From Salegentibacter mishustinae (GTDB taxonomy: Bacteria; Bacteroidota; Bacteroidia; Flavobacteriales; Flavobacteriaceae), in NCBI RefSeq assembly GCF_002900095.1, contig NZ_LLKN01000002.1, positions 1,116,001 to 1,180,000 on the forward strand: DNA of 64,000 bases, written 5' to 3'. The notes under the pieces were generated by a model that had not been told where the DNA came from, did no database searches, and was given only the letters and a program-made list of their open reading frames with translations. Below, in pieces: positions 44,687-53,303 of this stretch; positions within the stretch are counted from its first letter, which is position 1; each line of letters opens with the position of its first letter. Made by a program: the position numbers and the translations under genes.

Positions 44687-45544
44687 ATGATCTCAAAAGC
44701 ACAATTTGAAAAAGAAATAGATCTTATTATCGAAAACGCCATTCGAGAAGATGTGGGGAGTGGTGACCACAGTTCGCTAGCTTGTATTCCTGCTGAAGCG
44801 AAAGGGAAAGCGAAACTCCTGGTAAAGGATAAGGGCATTTTAGCCGGAGTGGATTTTGCCTTGCAGGTTTTTGGATATGTAGACCCAAATTTAAAAATTG
44901 AAGTTTTAATTAAGGATGGGAGAACAATAGAAAGGGGAGATATCGCTTTTTATGTTGAAGGTAGTTCACAATCTATATTAAAAGCGGAAAGGCTGGTTTT
45001 GAATGCCATGCAAAGAATGAGTGCCATTGCCACTAAAACCAACACTTTTGTTCAAAAATTAGAGGGTACTAACACCAAAATTCTTGATACCAGGAAAACC
45101 ACACCCGGGATTAGGGCTTTAGAGAAATGGGCGGTAAAAATTGGAGGAGGAGAAAACCATAGATTTGCTTTATATGATATGGTAATGCTTAAAGATAATC
45201 ATATAGATTTTGCCGGCGGAATTACCAAAGCAATCAATAAAACCAAAGATTACCTTAAAGCTAACCAACTTGATCTTAAAATAATTGTTGAGGCGAGAAA
45301 TTTAAAGGAAATTGAGGAAATTCTGGAAAGTGAAGGTGTTTATCGTATTTTAATAGATAACTTTAATTATGAAGATACCCGGCAGGCGGTAAAACTTATT
45401 AATGGTAAATGCTTAACTGAATCTAGCGGAGGAATAACTCTGGATACCGCTAGGAAATATGCAGAATGTGGTGTAGATTATATTTCCAGTGGTGCTTTAA
45501 CGCACTCTGTTTATAATTTAGACCTCAGTCTAAAAGCAATATAA
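44687..45544 (+). CDS. nadC: Nicotinate-nucleotide pyrophosphorylase (carboxylating)
   Basis: A 285-residue quinolinate phosphoribosyltransferase that makes nicotinate mononucleotide in de novo NAD synthesis. Motifs: REDVGSGDHSS near the start, RKTTPGIRALEKWAVKIGGGENHRF for substrate binding, and ESSGGI near the C-terminus. I choose ATG 44687; the TTG two codons earlier is less likely. It is followed after 3 bases by a YihY-family gene, probably in one transcript. nadA and nadB are not nearby. Confidence 0.95.
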   Translation: MISKAQFEKEIDLIIENAIREDVGSGDHSSLACIPAEAKGKAKLLVKDKGILAGVDFALQVFGYVDPNLKIEVLIKDGRTIERGDIAFYVEGSSQSILKAERLVLNAMQRMSAIATKTNTFVQKLEGTNTKILDTRKTTPGIRALEKWAVKIGGGENHRFALYDMVMLKDNHIDFAGGITKAINKTKDYLKANQLDLKIIVEARNLKEIEEILESEGVYRILIDNFNYEDTRQAVKLINGKCLTESSGGITLDTARKYAECGVDYISSGALTHSVYNLDLSLKAI

Positions 45545-45547
45545 TGT

Positions 45548-46468
45548 ATGGCGCCCAAAAAAGCCCTTCTATCAAAAATAGAACAATTTTCAAATTGGTG
45601 GGAAAATAAAACCAAGGGGATAATTTTGCCCGGCTTTGATGGTTTATCGCTTTACGATCTTTGGGAAATATATTCTGGCGGAATTATAAAAGGGACTTTC
45701 TCAACCAGGGCAAGCGCTATTGCGTTTAGTTTTTTTATGGCGCTGTTTCCTTTTTTGCTGTTTATGCTTAACTTAATTCCTTACATCAACTTTATAGACG
45801 ATTTTCAGTTGCAGTTCCTGGTTTTTATGGATTCTTTGCTGCCGCCAAATACCTCAGATTTTTTTAATGATATTTTTCTGGATATTGCTAATACCCCTCG
45901 TGGGGGCTTGCTCTCCTTAGCATTTATTGTTTCTATTTTTTTAATGACTAATGGAATAAATGCCATCTTTACCGGTTTTGAATTCTCTTATCATACCAAT
46001 GCAAATAGATCTATTGTAAGACAATACCTTGTTGCGGTTGGAGTTTCACTTATTATGGCCTTACTTTTACTGCTTACGGTGATTCTTGCGGTTTACCTAA
46101 CCTACGCAGTAAATGATTTTAATGAGCTGGGATTAGGATTCAATGATCTTAGTGCATCTTTTGTAAAATATTTGGTATTTATTTTGCTAATTTATACCGC
46201 TGTTGCCACTTTATATTATTTTGGCACTAAAGAAGCACGGCAAGCCCGTTTCTTCTCTATTGGGGCTTCTTTTACCACTTTATTAATTGTCATCTTTACC
46301 TACTTGTTTGGTTTGTATATAGAAAATTTTTCTACCTATAATGAGCTTTATGGCTCGATTGGTGCATTACTAATATTAATGGTGTATATCTGGTTAAATT
46401 CTAATATATTGCTCCTGGGATTTGAATTAAATGCATCTTTAATAAAAATGAAGAAAAAAATTAAATAA
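45548..46468 (+). CDS. YihY/BrkB family inner-membrane protein
   Basis: A 306-residue protein with six membrane helices. The family features are visible: FSTRASAIAFSFFMALFPFLLFML in the first helix region and YGSIGALLILMVYIWLNSNILLLGFELNA near the end. The family was once called ribonuclease BN by mistake; BrkB links to serum resistance in Bordetella, and more recent work ties YihY-type proteins to envelope lipid transport. The role here is unknown. It is coupled to nadC. Confidence 0.88.
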   Translation: MAPKKALLSKIEQFSNWWENKTKGIILPGFDGLSLYDLWEIYSGGIIKGTFSTRASAIAFSFFMALFPFLLFMLNLIPYINFIDDFQLQFLVFMDSLLPPNTSDFFNDIFLDIANTPRGGLLSLAFIVSIFLMTNGINAIFTGFEFSYHTNANRSIVRQYLVAVGVSLIMALLLLLTVILAVYLTYAVNDFNELGLGFNDLSASFVKYLVFILLIYTAVATLYYFGTKEARQARFFSIGASFTTLLIVIFTYLFGLYIENFSTYNELYGSIGALLILMVYIWLNSNILLLGFELNASLIKMKKKIK

Positions 46469-46494
46469 CTTAACAAACTAAAACCACATTAAAC

Positions 46495-47058
46495 ATGAAA
46501 AAATTATTAGTACTTTTTGTTGCCGTTTTTGGCTTAAACTTAACTTCAGCACAAACCGAAATTGGTGGTGCCACATTACCAAATACTGTAGAATATGGTT
46601 CTGAAAAACTAACACTTAACGGAGCCGGAGTAAGAGAGAAATTCTGGATGGATATGTATGCCGGCGGACTTTACCTCAAAAACAAATCGGGAGATGCTAC
46701 CGAAATAATGAATAAAGATGAAGCCATGGCACTCAAATTGCACATAGTTTCAAAAATGATTACCAGTGAACGAATGATGGATGCGGTAAATGAAGGTTTT
46801 GAAAATGCTACCGGTGGAAATACAGCACCTATTCAAGCCGAAATCAAGAAATTTATCAGCTTTTTTGAAGATGAAATCAATAAAGGAGATATTTTTGACC
46901 TTGTTTACCTGCCAGAAAGAGGTTCGGTAATTTATAAAAATGGAAAAGAAAGTGGTGCTATCCAGGGAATGGAGTTTAAAAAAGCTTTGTTTGGGATATG
47001 GCTTTCTGATGAACCAGCAGATGATGACCTTAAAGAGGGAATGCTGGGTAAACAATAA
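46495..47058 (+). CDS. Secreted chalcone isomerase-like protein
   Basis: A 187-residue protein with a signal peptide (about 1-19, ending TSAQT) and a chalcone-isomerase-like domain: GAGVREKFWMDMYAGGLYL, ALKLHIVSKMITSERMMDAVNEGF and KALFGIWLSDEPADDDLKEGMLG. Bacterial members of this fold do not make flavonoids; they probably bind fatty acids or act as small hydrolase-like proteins. It is 11 bases from the DUF2147 gene. Confidence 0.87.
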   Translation: MKKLLVLFVAVFGLNLTSAQTEIGGATLPNTVEYGSEKLTLNGAGVREKFWMDMYAGGLYLKNKSGDATEIMNKDEAMALKLHIVSKMITSERMMDAVNEGFENATGGNTAPIQAEIKKFISFFEDEINKGDIFDLVYLPERGSVIYKNGKESGAIQGMEFKKALFGIWLSDEPADDDLKEGMLGKQ

Positions 47059-47069
47059 AATTTTAAATA

Positions 47070-47507
47070 ATGAAAATTAAATTTAACTTACTAAACCTAT
47101 TAATTTTTGGATCTATCCTGATTTCTTCAGGACTGCAGGCCCAGGAAGTTTTTGGGAAATGGAAAGTAGTTAATGATGCCGGTCGTGTAAATTCTATTGT
47201 AGAAATTTATGAAAAAGATAATGCTGTTCATGGTAAAGTAATAAGAATTACCAAAGAAGAACACCGTGATCGTAAATGCACTGAATGCCCGGGAAAACTT
47301 AAAAATCAGCCTATAGAAGGTCTAAACGTTATTCGGGATTTTAAAAAAGAAGATGACGAATATGTAGATGGTACTTTAATTGACCCAAAATCTGGAAAAG
47401 AGTATAAAGGGAAAATTTGGGTTGACGAGGAACACCCTGATAAGCTTAACGTTCGCGGATATATCGCTTTTTTCTATAAAACTAAAGTTTGGGAACGCGC
47501 CGAATAA
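47070..47507 (+). CDS. DUF2147 secreted protein
   Basis: A 145-residue protein with a signal peptide (about 1-24, ending GLQAQE) and the lipocalin-like DUF2147 domain: FGKWKVVNDAGRVNSIVEIYE, CTECPG with two cysteines that may pair, and the closing RGYIAFFYKTKVWER. The function is unknown. It shares a transcript with the chalcone isomerase-like gene and is followed by a terminator. Confidence 0.88.
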   Translation: MKIKFNLLNLLIFGSILISSGLQAQEVFGKWKVVNDAGRVNSIVEIYEKDNAVHGKVIRITKEEHRDRKCTECPGKLKNQPIEGLNVIRDFKKEDDEYVDGTLIDPKSGKEYKGKIWVDEEHPDKLNVRGYIAFFYKTKVWERAE

Positions 47508-47530
47508 ATTTTCTAAGAAATTAAATAGAT

Positions 47531-47568
47531 TAAAAACCATTCTTTTTTAAGGATGGTTTTTATTTTTG
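47531..47568 (+). terminator. Intrinsic terminator after DUF2147 gene
   Basis: AAAAACCAT ... ATGGTTTTT with a 12-base loop, followed by T residues. Confidence 0.75.
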
Positions 47569-47691
47569 AATAAACTTACTTTACTCGATAATCGAGATTA
47601 AATGCATCTTGAGCTTACTCCGAAGTTTACTGGGTAAGATTTAAAAATGCGAGTATTGCAGCAAAATATTTAGAAATTCTCAACTTTAAAT

Positions 47692-50145
47692 ATGCCCTAT
47701 TTTATAGATGTTATTTTACCATTACCGCTGCAAAAGCGTTTTACTTACGCTATAACTGAGGCAGAGGCTAATTTTTTAGAAGAAGGGATGCGGGTAGCTG
47801 TACCATTCGGTAAATCTAAAGTTTATACCGCAATTATGGCTGCAATTCATCAAAATCCACCACAGGTTTACGAAGCTAAACCTATAAACCAGATTTTAGA
47901 TAAAAACCCTTTAGTTACAAAACATCAATTAAAATTTTGGGCCTGGATAGCGTCCTATTATATGTGTGCTGAAGGAGATGTGCTAAAGGCAGCACTGCCC
48001 GGTGCTTTTTTATTGGAAAGCGAAAGCATTGTAGAGCTTAAAAAAGATGCAAATGTTGAGGAAGCGGAAGTAGGAGATGAAGAATACCTGGTGATAGAAG
48101 CTTTACAGCGACAGTCTTCAGTAAAGATCCAGGAGGTTATGAAAATTCTGGATAAAAAAACTGTATTACCTATTATTAATGCACTGGTGCAAAAGGAATT
48201 GGTAGTGCTTAACCAGGAGATTTATGAGCAATATAAGCCGAAGAAAATACGCTTTGTTAGGTTAAACCCTGATTATGACAATGAAGCCAGGATGCATCAA
48301 CTTTTAGATGATTTAGAAAAGGCACCAAAGCAAAAAGAAGCTTTATTAAGTTTTTTCAGCATAAAAGCGCAGCATAAGAAACCTTTAAAAGTAAAAGATC
48401 TAAGCGATAAATCGGGAGTTTCAGCAGCTATTATTAAAAGCCTTATCAAAAAGAAAATTCTCGAGGAATTTTATGAAAAGACCGATAGGGTAACTTTTTC
48501 TGGTGAATCTTCTCAAACGGGAATTCAGTTAAGTGAAATTCAACAGAAAGCTTTTTCAGAAATAGAAGACGGCTTACAGGATCAGGATGTTTGCTTGTTT
48601 CACGGCATTACTTCTTCAGGAAAAACAGAGATTTATATAAAACTGATAGAAAAAGTTATTGCAAACGGCCAGCAGGCACTTTATGTTTTGCCAGAAATCG
48701 CGTTAACTACCCAGTTAATTGAACGTTTAAGAGCTTATTTTGGTGATAAAGTTTTGGTTTATCACAGTAAATATTCGATAAACGAAAGGGTAGAGGTTTA
48801 CCGGCATATTTTAGAAGATTCTGAAAAAGCCCGAATTGTAATAGGTGCACGTTCTTCAATATTTTTGCCCTTTGCTAATTTAGGTCTGGTGGTGGTAGAT
48901 GAAGAGCATGAAACTTCGTTTAAACAATTTGATCCGGCACCTCGCTATCACGCGCGAGACGCTGCGGTAGTTCTGGCCAATTTATTTAAAGCTAAAACCA
49001 TTTTAGGTTCGGCGACTCCTTCATTAGAATCCTATTTTAATGCCCAACATCATAAATATGCTTTTGTAGAATTAAACCGAAGATATGGCAATGTTTTGGA
49101 GCCCGAAATTGAAATTGTTGACATAAAAACCAAGTATAAGAAGAAGGAGATGAAAGGGCATTTTTCTGATAGAATGCTCGCTGAAATTAAAGAAACGCTG
49201 GATGTTGGAGAGCAGGTGATCTTATTTCAAAATCGCAGAGGATTTTCCCCGGTACTGGAGTGTAATACTTGCGGACATTCTCCGCAATGTCCTAATTGTG
49301 ATGTAAGTTTAACTTATCATAGCCATAACAACCAGTTGCGTTGTCATTACTGTGGTTATCATATTGCAATGCAAAAAAAATGTATGGCTTGCGACAGTCC
49401 CGAAATTACCACTAAAGGTTTTGGAACCGAGCAAATTGAAACCGAGTTAAAAGCTATTTTTCCAGATTATAAAACCGCCAGAATGGATCAGGATACTACT
49501 CGCGGAAAATATGCTTACGAAAAATTGATCACTGCATTTGAGCAACAGGAAATTGATATTTTGATTGGTACGCAAATGCTTACTAAAGGGCTTGATTTTA
49601 GAAAAGTAAACCTGGTAGGAATAATGAATGCCGATAATTTATTGAATTTCCCCGATTTTAGAGCGCACGAACGCAGTTTTCAATTGATGCTTCAAGTGGC
49701 CGGTAGGGCAGGGAGGACAAAAAAACGAGGAAAAGTCTTGATTCAAAGCTACAACCCGCATCACCAGATCATTCAACAGGTTTCTATGGGAGATTATGCC
49801 GGGATGTATAAAGATCAGTTAGAAGAACGCTATAATTATAAGTATCCCCCATTTTATCGATTAATTAGAATTACATTAAAATGCCGGGATTACTCTAAAA
49901 CCAATGAGGGTGCTGACTGGTTAGCAGCCGGAATGAAAAACGTTTTTAAGGAAAATGTGTTGGGGCCTGAATTTCCGCCAGTTGCCCGTATTAGAAATGA
50001 ATATCATAAGAATATTTTGCTTAAAATTCCGCAACAGCAATCATTAGGAAAGACCAAAAAAATACTTCAACGTATTATGGAAAGCTTTAAAGCTATTGGA
50101 GCTTTTAGGAGTATAAAAGTGGTGATCAATGTAGATCCTATTTAA
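47692..50145 (+). CDS. priA: Primosomal protein N' (replication restart helicase PriA)
   Basis: An 817-residue helicase that reloads the replisome at stalled forks. It has the N-terminal 3'-DNA-binding domain (about 1-110), a winged-helix region, the helicase core with GITSSGKTEIYIKLI (Walker A), VVDEEHETSFK (DEEH box) and GSATPSLESY, and a zinc module with eight cysteines (about 524-570: CNTCGHSPQCPNC ... CHYCGYHIAMQKKCMAC). The C-terminal domain is complete. It is a single gene behind the terminator of the DUF2147 gene. Confidence 0.97.
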   Translation: MPYFIDVILPLPLQKRFTYAITEAEANFLEEGMRVAVPFGKSKVYTAIMAAIHQNPPQVYEAKPINQILDKNPLVTKHQLKFWAWIASYYMCAEGDVLKAALPGAFLLESESIVELKKDANVEEAEVGDEEYLVIEALQRQSSVKIQEVMKILDKKTVLPIINALVQKELVVLNQEIYEQYKPKKIRFVRLNPDYDNEARMHQLLDDLEKAPKQKEALLSFFSIKAQHKKPLKVKDLSDKSGVSAAIIKSLIKKKILEEFYEKTDRVTFSGESSQTGIQLSEIQQKAFSEIEDGLQDQDVCLFHGITSSGKTEIYIKLIEKVIANGQQALYVLPEIALTTQLIERLRAYFGDKVLVYHSKYSINERVEVYRHILEDSEKARIVIGARSSIFLPFANLGLVVVDEEHETSFKQFDPAPRYHARDAAVVLANLFKAKTILGSATPSLESYFNAQHHKYAFVELNRRYGNVLEPEIEIVDIKTKYKKKEMKGHFSDRMLAEIKETLDVGEQVILFQNRRGFSPVLECNTCGHSPQCPNCDVSLTYHSHNNQLRCHYCGYHIAMQKKCMACDSPEITTKGFGTEQIETELKAIFPDYKTARMDQDTTRGKYAYEKLITAFEQQEIDILIGTQMLTKGLDFRKVNLVGIMNADNLLNFPDFRAHERSFQLMLQVAGRAGRTKKRGKVLIQSYNPHHQIIQQVSMGDYAGMYKDQLEERYNYKYPPFYRLIRITLKCRDYSKTNEGADWLAAGMKNVFKENVLGPEFPPVARIRNEYHKNILLKIPQQQSLGKTKKILQRIMESFKAIGAFRSIKVVINVDPI

Positions 50146-50167
50146 AAATCAGACTGGCTTTTTTAGA

Positions 50168-50196
50168 ATGTCATCCTGAACTTGTTTCAGGGTCTA
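50168..50196. repeat. REP-like repeat copy after priA
   Basis: TGTCATCCTGAACTTG TTTCAGGGTCT, a close relative of the copy at 7941-7975 and of one half of the element at 7275-7353. Confidence 0.65.
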
Positions 50197-50268
50197 TTGA
50201 GGTAATAAATTAAAACCTAAAAATAGTTCAGGTTTATGATAGTATAATAGAATGTAAGTAATTAGAAT

Positions 50269-50982
50269 TTACTGAATAGCACTTAAAGCTTCAACCAGAT
50301 TAGTTTTCTTATGGCGACTAAGTGGTAATTTTTGCTTATCGATCTCAATGTTCTTAGAGTTGTATCGCTCAATCTTATCTAGGTTTACAATATAGGATTT
50401 ATGCGTTCTAAGAAACTTATCATTGGGTAATTGCTCTTCAAAAGACTTCATAGTGGCAAGGACTACAAAGTTTTCTTTTTCAGTTACAAATTTCACATAA
50501 TCACCTAAGGCCTGGATATACTTTAATTTATTTAGAAAGACCTTTCTATTCTTTAGGTTACTTTTTACAAAAATATAGTCTTCATCTTCCGGAGCCGCGG
50601 CAATTTGATGTTTTAGTTTATAGAGGTTTATGGCTTTATTTACTGCGTTATTAAAGCGCTCTTTAGTTACCGGCTTATGAATATAATCTACCGCATCATA
50701 ATCAAAAGCTTTAAACGCATATTGAGTTTTCCCGGTTACAAAGATAATTTGTGGTTTATTTGGAAGATCGTCTAAAAGTTCAAAACCTGTTAGAACAGGC
50801 ATTTCTATATCCAGAAATATTAAATCGATCTCATTATCGAGGAGGCCATTTTTAGTTTCAATAGCATTATTATACTCTGCAACAAGCTTTAGGTTCGCAT
50901 GGTCTCTAATTAACTTGACGATAGATAATCGTTGTAAGCTAGAATCGTCAACAACAATACATTTGAGTAAAATTTCTTCCAC
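50269..50982 (-). CDS. LytTR-family response regulator
   Basis: A response regulator with a receiver domain (about 5-120; the phosphorylated Asp is in LIFLDIEMPVLTGF, the conserved Lys in YIHKPV) and a LytTR DNA-binding domain (about 140-235; FVKSNLKNRKVFLNKLKYIQALGDYVKF, LRTHKSYIVNLDKI). I give the GTG start at 50982 (237 residues, MEEILLKCIVVDD); an open frame extends to a TTG at 51006, but the extra eight residues do not look like a receiver N-terminus. No histidine kinase is adjacent, so its partner must be elsewhere. Confidence 0.9.
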   Translation of the reverse strand: MEEILLKCIVVDDSSLQRLSIVKLIRDHANLKLVAEYNNAIETKNGLLDNEIDLIFLDIEMPVLTGFELLDDLPNKPQIIFVTGKTQYAFKAFDYDAVDYIHKPVTKERFNNAVNKAINLYKLKHQIAAAPEDEDYIFVKSNLKNRKVFLNKLKYIQALGDYVKFVTEKENFVVLATMKSFEEQLPNDKFLRTHKSYIVNLDKIERYNSKNIEIDKQKLPLSRHKKTNLVEALSAIQ

Positions 50983-51182
50983 GGTAGTTAGGTTAAGTAA
51001 TAACAATATTAAACATAAAATATCATAATTACAAGATAAACTTTACATTCGTCGGATTAATTTGAACTTTATCCTCCACTAAATAATTGAGTTTTATACA
51101 TTTTTTTACTAATGTCGAAATTTTTGATCTGCAGCGAAAAATACTTAATTATTAAGTATAAAAGTTCCTTCACTTTTATGCT

Positions 51183-51212
51183 TTGAAAATAGAAATAATT
51201 GAGCTACTTTTG
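51183..51212 (+). promoter_or_regulatory. Bacteroidota-type promoter of the rpsF operon
   Basis: TTG at 51183-51185 and TACTTTTG at 51205-51212, with 19 bases between, match the -33/-7 consensus exactly and have the same spacing as the rpmH promoter. The start codon is 28 bases downstream. Confidence 0.75.
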
Positions 51213-51240
51213 CACTCAATTTAATTTAAAGTAAATTTTT

Positions 51241-51582
51241 ATGAACACTTATGAAACTGTTTTCATCTTGAATCCCGTTTTATCTGATGAACAGATAAAG
51301 GAGACAGTTCAGAAATACGAAGAATTTCTTGTTTCTAAAGGGGCCGAGATGGTATCGAAAGAAGATTGGGGGCTTAGAAAATTAGCCTACCCAGTTCAAC
51401 ACAAAAAGAGCGGGTTTTACCACCTGTTTGAATTCAAAGCTCCAGGAGAGGCTATAGAGCCGTTGGAACTTGCTTTTAGAAGAGACGAGCGCATGATGCG
51501 TTACCTAACTGTGAAGTTAGATAAACACGCGATCGAATGGGCCGAGAAGAGAAGAAATAGAAGACAACAAGAAAAAGCGTAA
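51241..51582 (+). CDS. rpsF: Small ribosomal subunit protein bS6
   Basis: A 113-residue protein with the bS6 pattern [20 protein letters not shown] at the start and [43 protein letters not shown] in the middle. It binds bS18 and 16S rRNA in the platform of the 30S subunit. First gene of the rpsF-rpsR-rplI operon, 2 bases from rpsR; single-strand binding protein, often present in this operon elsewhere, is absent. Confidence 0.97.
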   Translation: MNTYETVFILNPVLSDEQIKETVQKYEEFLVSKGAEMVSKEDWGLRKLAYPVQHKKSGFYHLFEFKAPGEAIEPLELAFRRDERMMRYLTVKLDKHAIEWAEKRRNRRQQEKA

Positions 51583-51584
51583 GT

Positions 51585-51884
51585 ATGGCTACATCTATTG
51601 AACAACAAGCAAAAGGAAAAAAAGACGGAGAGATCAGGTATCTTACTCCTCTTAATATAGAGACCAGCAAAACCAAAAAGTATTGCCGTTTTAAAAGGTC
51701 TGGAATTAAGTATGTAGATTACAAAGATCCAGATTGGTTAATGAGTTTCGTAAACGAACAGGGAAAATTATTGCCTCGCCGTCTAACCGGAACTTCTTTA
51801 AAGTACCAAAGAAAAGTGGCTGTTGCTGTAAAAAGAGCGCGTCACCTTGCGTTAATGCCATATGTTGGTGATTTACTAAAATAA
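51585..51884 (+). CDS. rpsR: Small ribosomal subunit protein bS18
   Basis: A 99-residue basic protein with the bS18 core [22 protein letters not shown] and [29 protein letters not shown]. The N-terminal extension (about 25 residues) is usual for Bacteroidota. It forms a pair with bS6 on the 30S platform and is the middle gene of the operon. Confidence 0.97.
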   Translation: MATSIEQQAKGKKDGEIRYLTPLNIETSKTKKYCRFKRSGIKYVDYKDPDWLMSFVNEQGKLLPRRLTGTSLKYQRKVAVAVKRARHLALMPYVGDLLK

Positions 51885-51896
51885 AAAGAGGCAATT

Positions 51897-52346
51897 ATGG
51901 AATTGATACTTAGACAAGACGTAGATAATTTAGGTTTTAAAGATGATGTTGTAAACGTAAAAAATGGTTATGGCAGAAACTATCTTATTCCTCAGGGATA
52001 TGCACATCTTGCAACTCCTTCGGCTAAAAAAGTTTTAGCTGAAACCCTGAAGCAAAGAGCCTATAAAGAACAAAAACATATCGATGAAGCTAAGAAGCAG
52101 GCAGAAAAACTTAATAACGTAGAGATTAAGTTAACTGCTAAAGCTGGTGCTGGAGACAAATTATTTGGATCTATCACTAATGGTGATTTAGCTGAAGCTT
52201 TCGCAAAAGAAGGAATCCAAATCGAAAAGAAATTTATTAGCATCGCAGGTGGTAACATCAAAAGATTAGGACAGTACGAAGCAACTTTACGTTTTCACCG
52301 TGAAGTAGTGACTACTTACAACTTTGATGTAGTATCTGAAGCTTAA
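51897..52346 (+). CDS. rplI: Large ribosomal subunit protein bL9
   Basis: A 149-residue protein with the bL9 N-domain MELILRQDVDNLGFKDDVVNVKNGYGRNYLIPQGYA, a long connecting helix and the C-domain with LFGSITNGDLAEAF. It binds domain V of 23S rRNA. It ends the operon and is followed by a terminator. Confidence 0.97.
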   Translation: MELILRQDVDNLGFKDDVVNVKNGYGRNYLIPQGYAHLATPSAKKVLAETLKQRAYKEQKHIDEAKKQAEKLNNVEIKLTAKAGAGDKLFGSITNGDLAEAFAKEGIQIEKKFISIAGGNIKRLGQYEATLRFHREVVTTYNFDVVSEA

Positions 52347-52365
52347 TATAATTTATTATAAAGTT

Positions 52366-52396
52366 AAAAGCCCGCTCCAGTAGTGGGCTTTTCTTA
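52366..52396 (+). terminator. Intrinsic terminator of the rpsF operon
   Basis: AAAAGCCCGCT CCAGT AGTGGGCTTTT (one G-U pair) with following T residues, 20 bases after rplI. Confidence 0.88.
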
Positions 52397-52498
52397 TTTT
52401 AGTGAGACCCTGATTTATAAATAGCGAAGCTATGCAATAAATTAGTAGGTCAAACTAATCCCGACGCAATTCGGGAACTCTTTTAATTTTTATTGAAA

Positions 52499-52975
52499 AT
52501 GAAATATTCCAGATTAACCAAAGAACAGTTTGAAGAAATGAAGCAGGAATTTATTAATTTCCTAGCTTCGCAATCTATTACTGCTGATGAATGGGAGAAA
52601 ATAAAAAAAGAGCAACCAAAAGCGGCAGAGCAGGAGCTTGATGTTTTTAGTGATCTTATTTGGGAAGGCGTTCTAAATAAAGTGGAATACCTGGAACATT
52701 TTTCTGCCAATCAAATTTACCTTTTTCATATTACCGAAGTCACAATCCATCTTATTGCTATCAAAATTGAACATGAAGGCGTAGATCTAACCACAAGAAA
52801 AGGTTACAGCTGGCTACAAACTAATTTGCTAGACGAATCTGTAAATATTTATACCTCTTCTAAAGCCCTAAGTGAAGATAGAAATAAAGATATTTTTGCG
52901 CTTATAAAGCAAGGTGCAAATATTACTAAAGGAGAGCTTTATCGCTATTTCGATAATATGGTTGAAAGTAAATAA
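52499..52975 (+). CDS. DUF6495 family protein
   Basis: A 158-residue soluble acidic protein. The start ATG 52499 follows a CCCGACGCAATTCGGGA hairpin; a TTG two codons earlier is less likely. Sequence landmarks are FEEMKQEFINFLASQSI, WEGVLNKVEYLEHFS and KGELYRYFDNMVESK. It matches a family found in flavobacteria that I recall under the name DUF6495; the function is unknown. It stands alone between the ribosomal operon and a long gap. Confidence 0.72.
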   Translation: MKYSRLTKEQFEEMKQEFINFLASQSITADEWEKIKKEQPKAAEQELDVFSDLIWEGVLNKVEYLEHFSANQIYLFHITEVTIHLIAIKIEHEGVDLTTRKGYSWLQTNLLDESVNIYTSSKALSEDRNKDIFALIKQGANITKGELYRYFDNMVESK

Positions 52976-53226
52976 GATTATAATAGGTCTCTGGGAATTA
53001 GCTGAATTAATTTCCAGATCAATATCTATTCTAGTTCTTTTTCCACTTCTGTTGTATATCTACACTTAACCTAAGCGCTAAAAAAGCATTTATTACAAAT
53101 TATTGATTTTTAGGCTTCTGGAATACCTGGTAGAATAAATATTATGTAAAGCTTAGTTTAAGAAAAGGAAGAAAATAGTAATATTTAGCTATCTATTTAT
53201 GCCTTCAACGGAATTAAATTTAATTT

Positions 53227-53303
53227 CACTACTCACTACTCACTACTCACTACTCACTACTCACTACTCACTACTCACTACTCACTACTCACTACTCACT
53301 ACT
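53227..53303. repeat. Heptamer array, 11 copies of CACTACT, covering a stop codon
   Basis: Seventy-seven bases consist of eleven exact copies of CACTACT (AGTAGTG on the minus strand). The array covers the TAG stop codon (53299-53301) of the permease gene. Because the unit length is not a multiple of three, the minus-strand array has stop codons in all frames. The rest of the 323-base gap 52976-53298 shows no gene or RNA signal. Confidence 0.97.

Noticed and set aside
53227-53303. Heptamer array as a CRISPR
   Set aside because: There are no spacers; the seven-base unit repeats directly without interruption and no cas genes are near.
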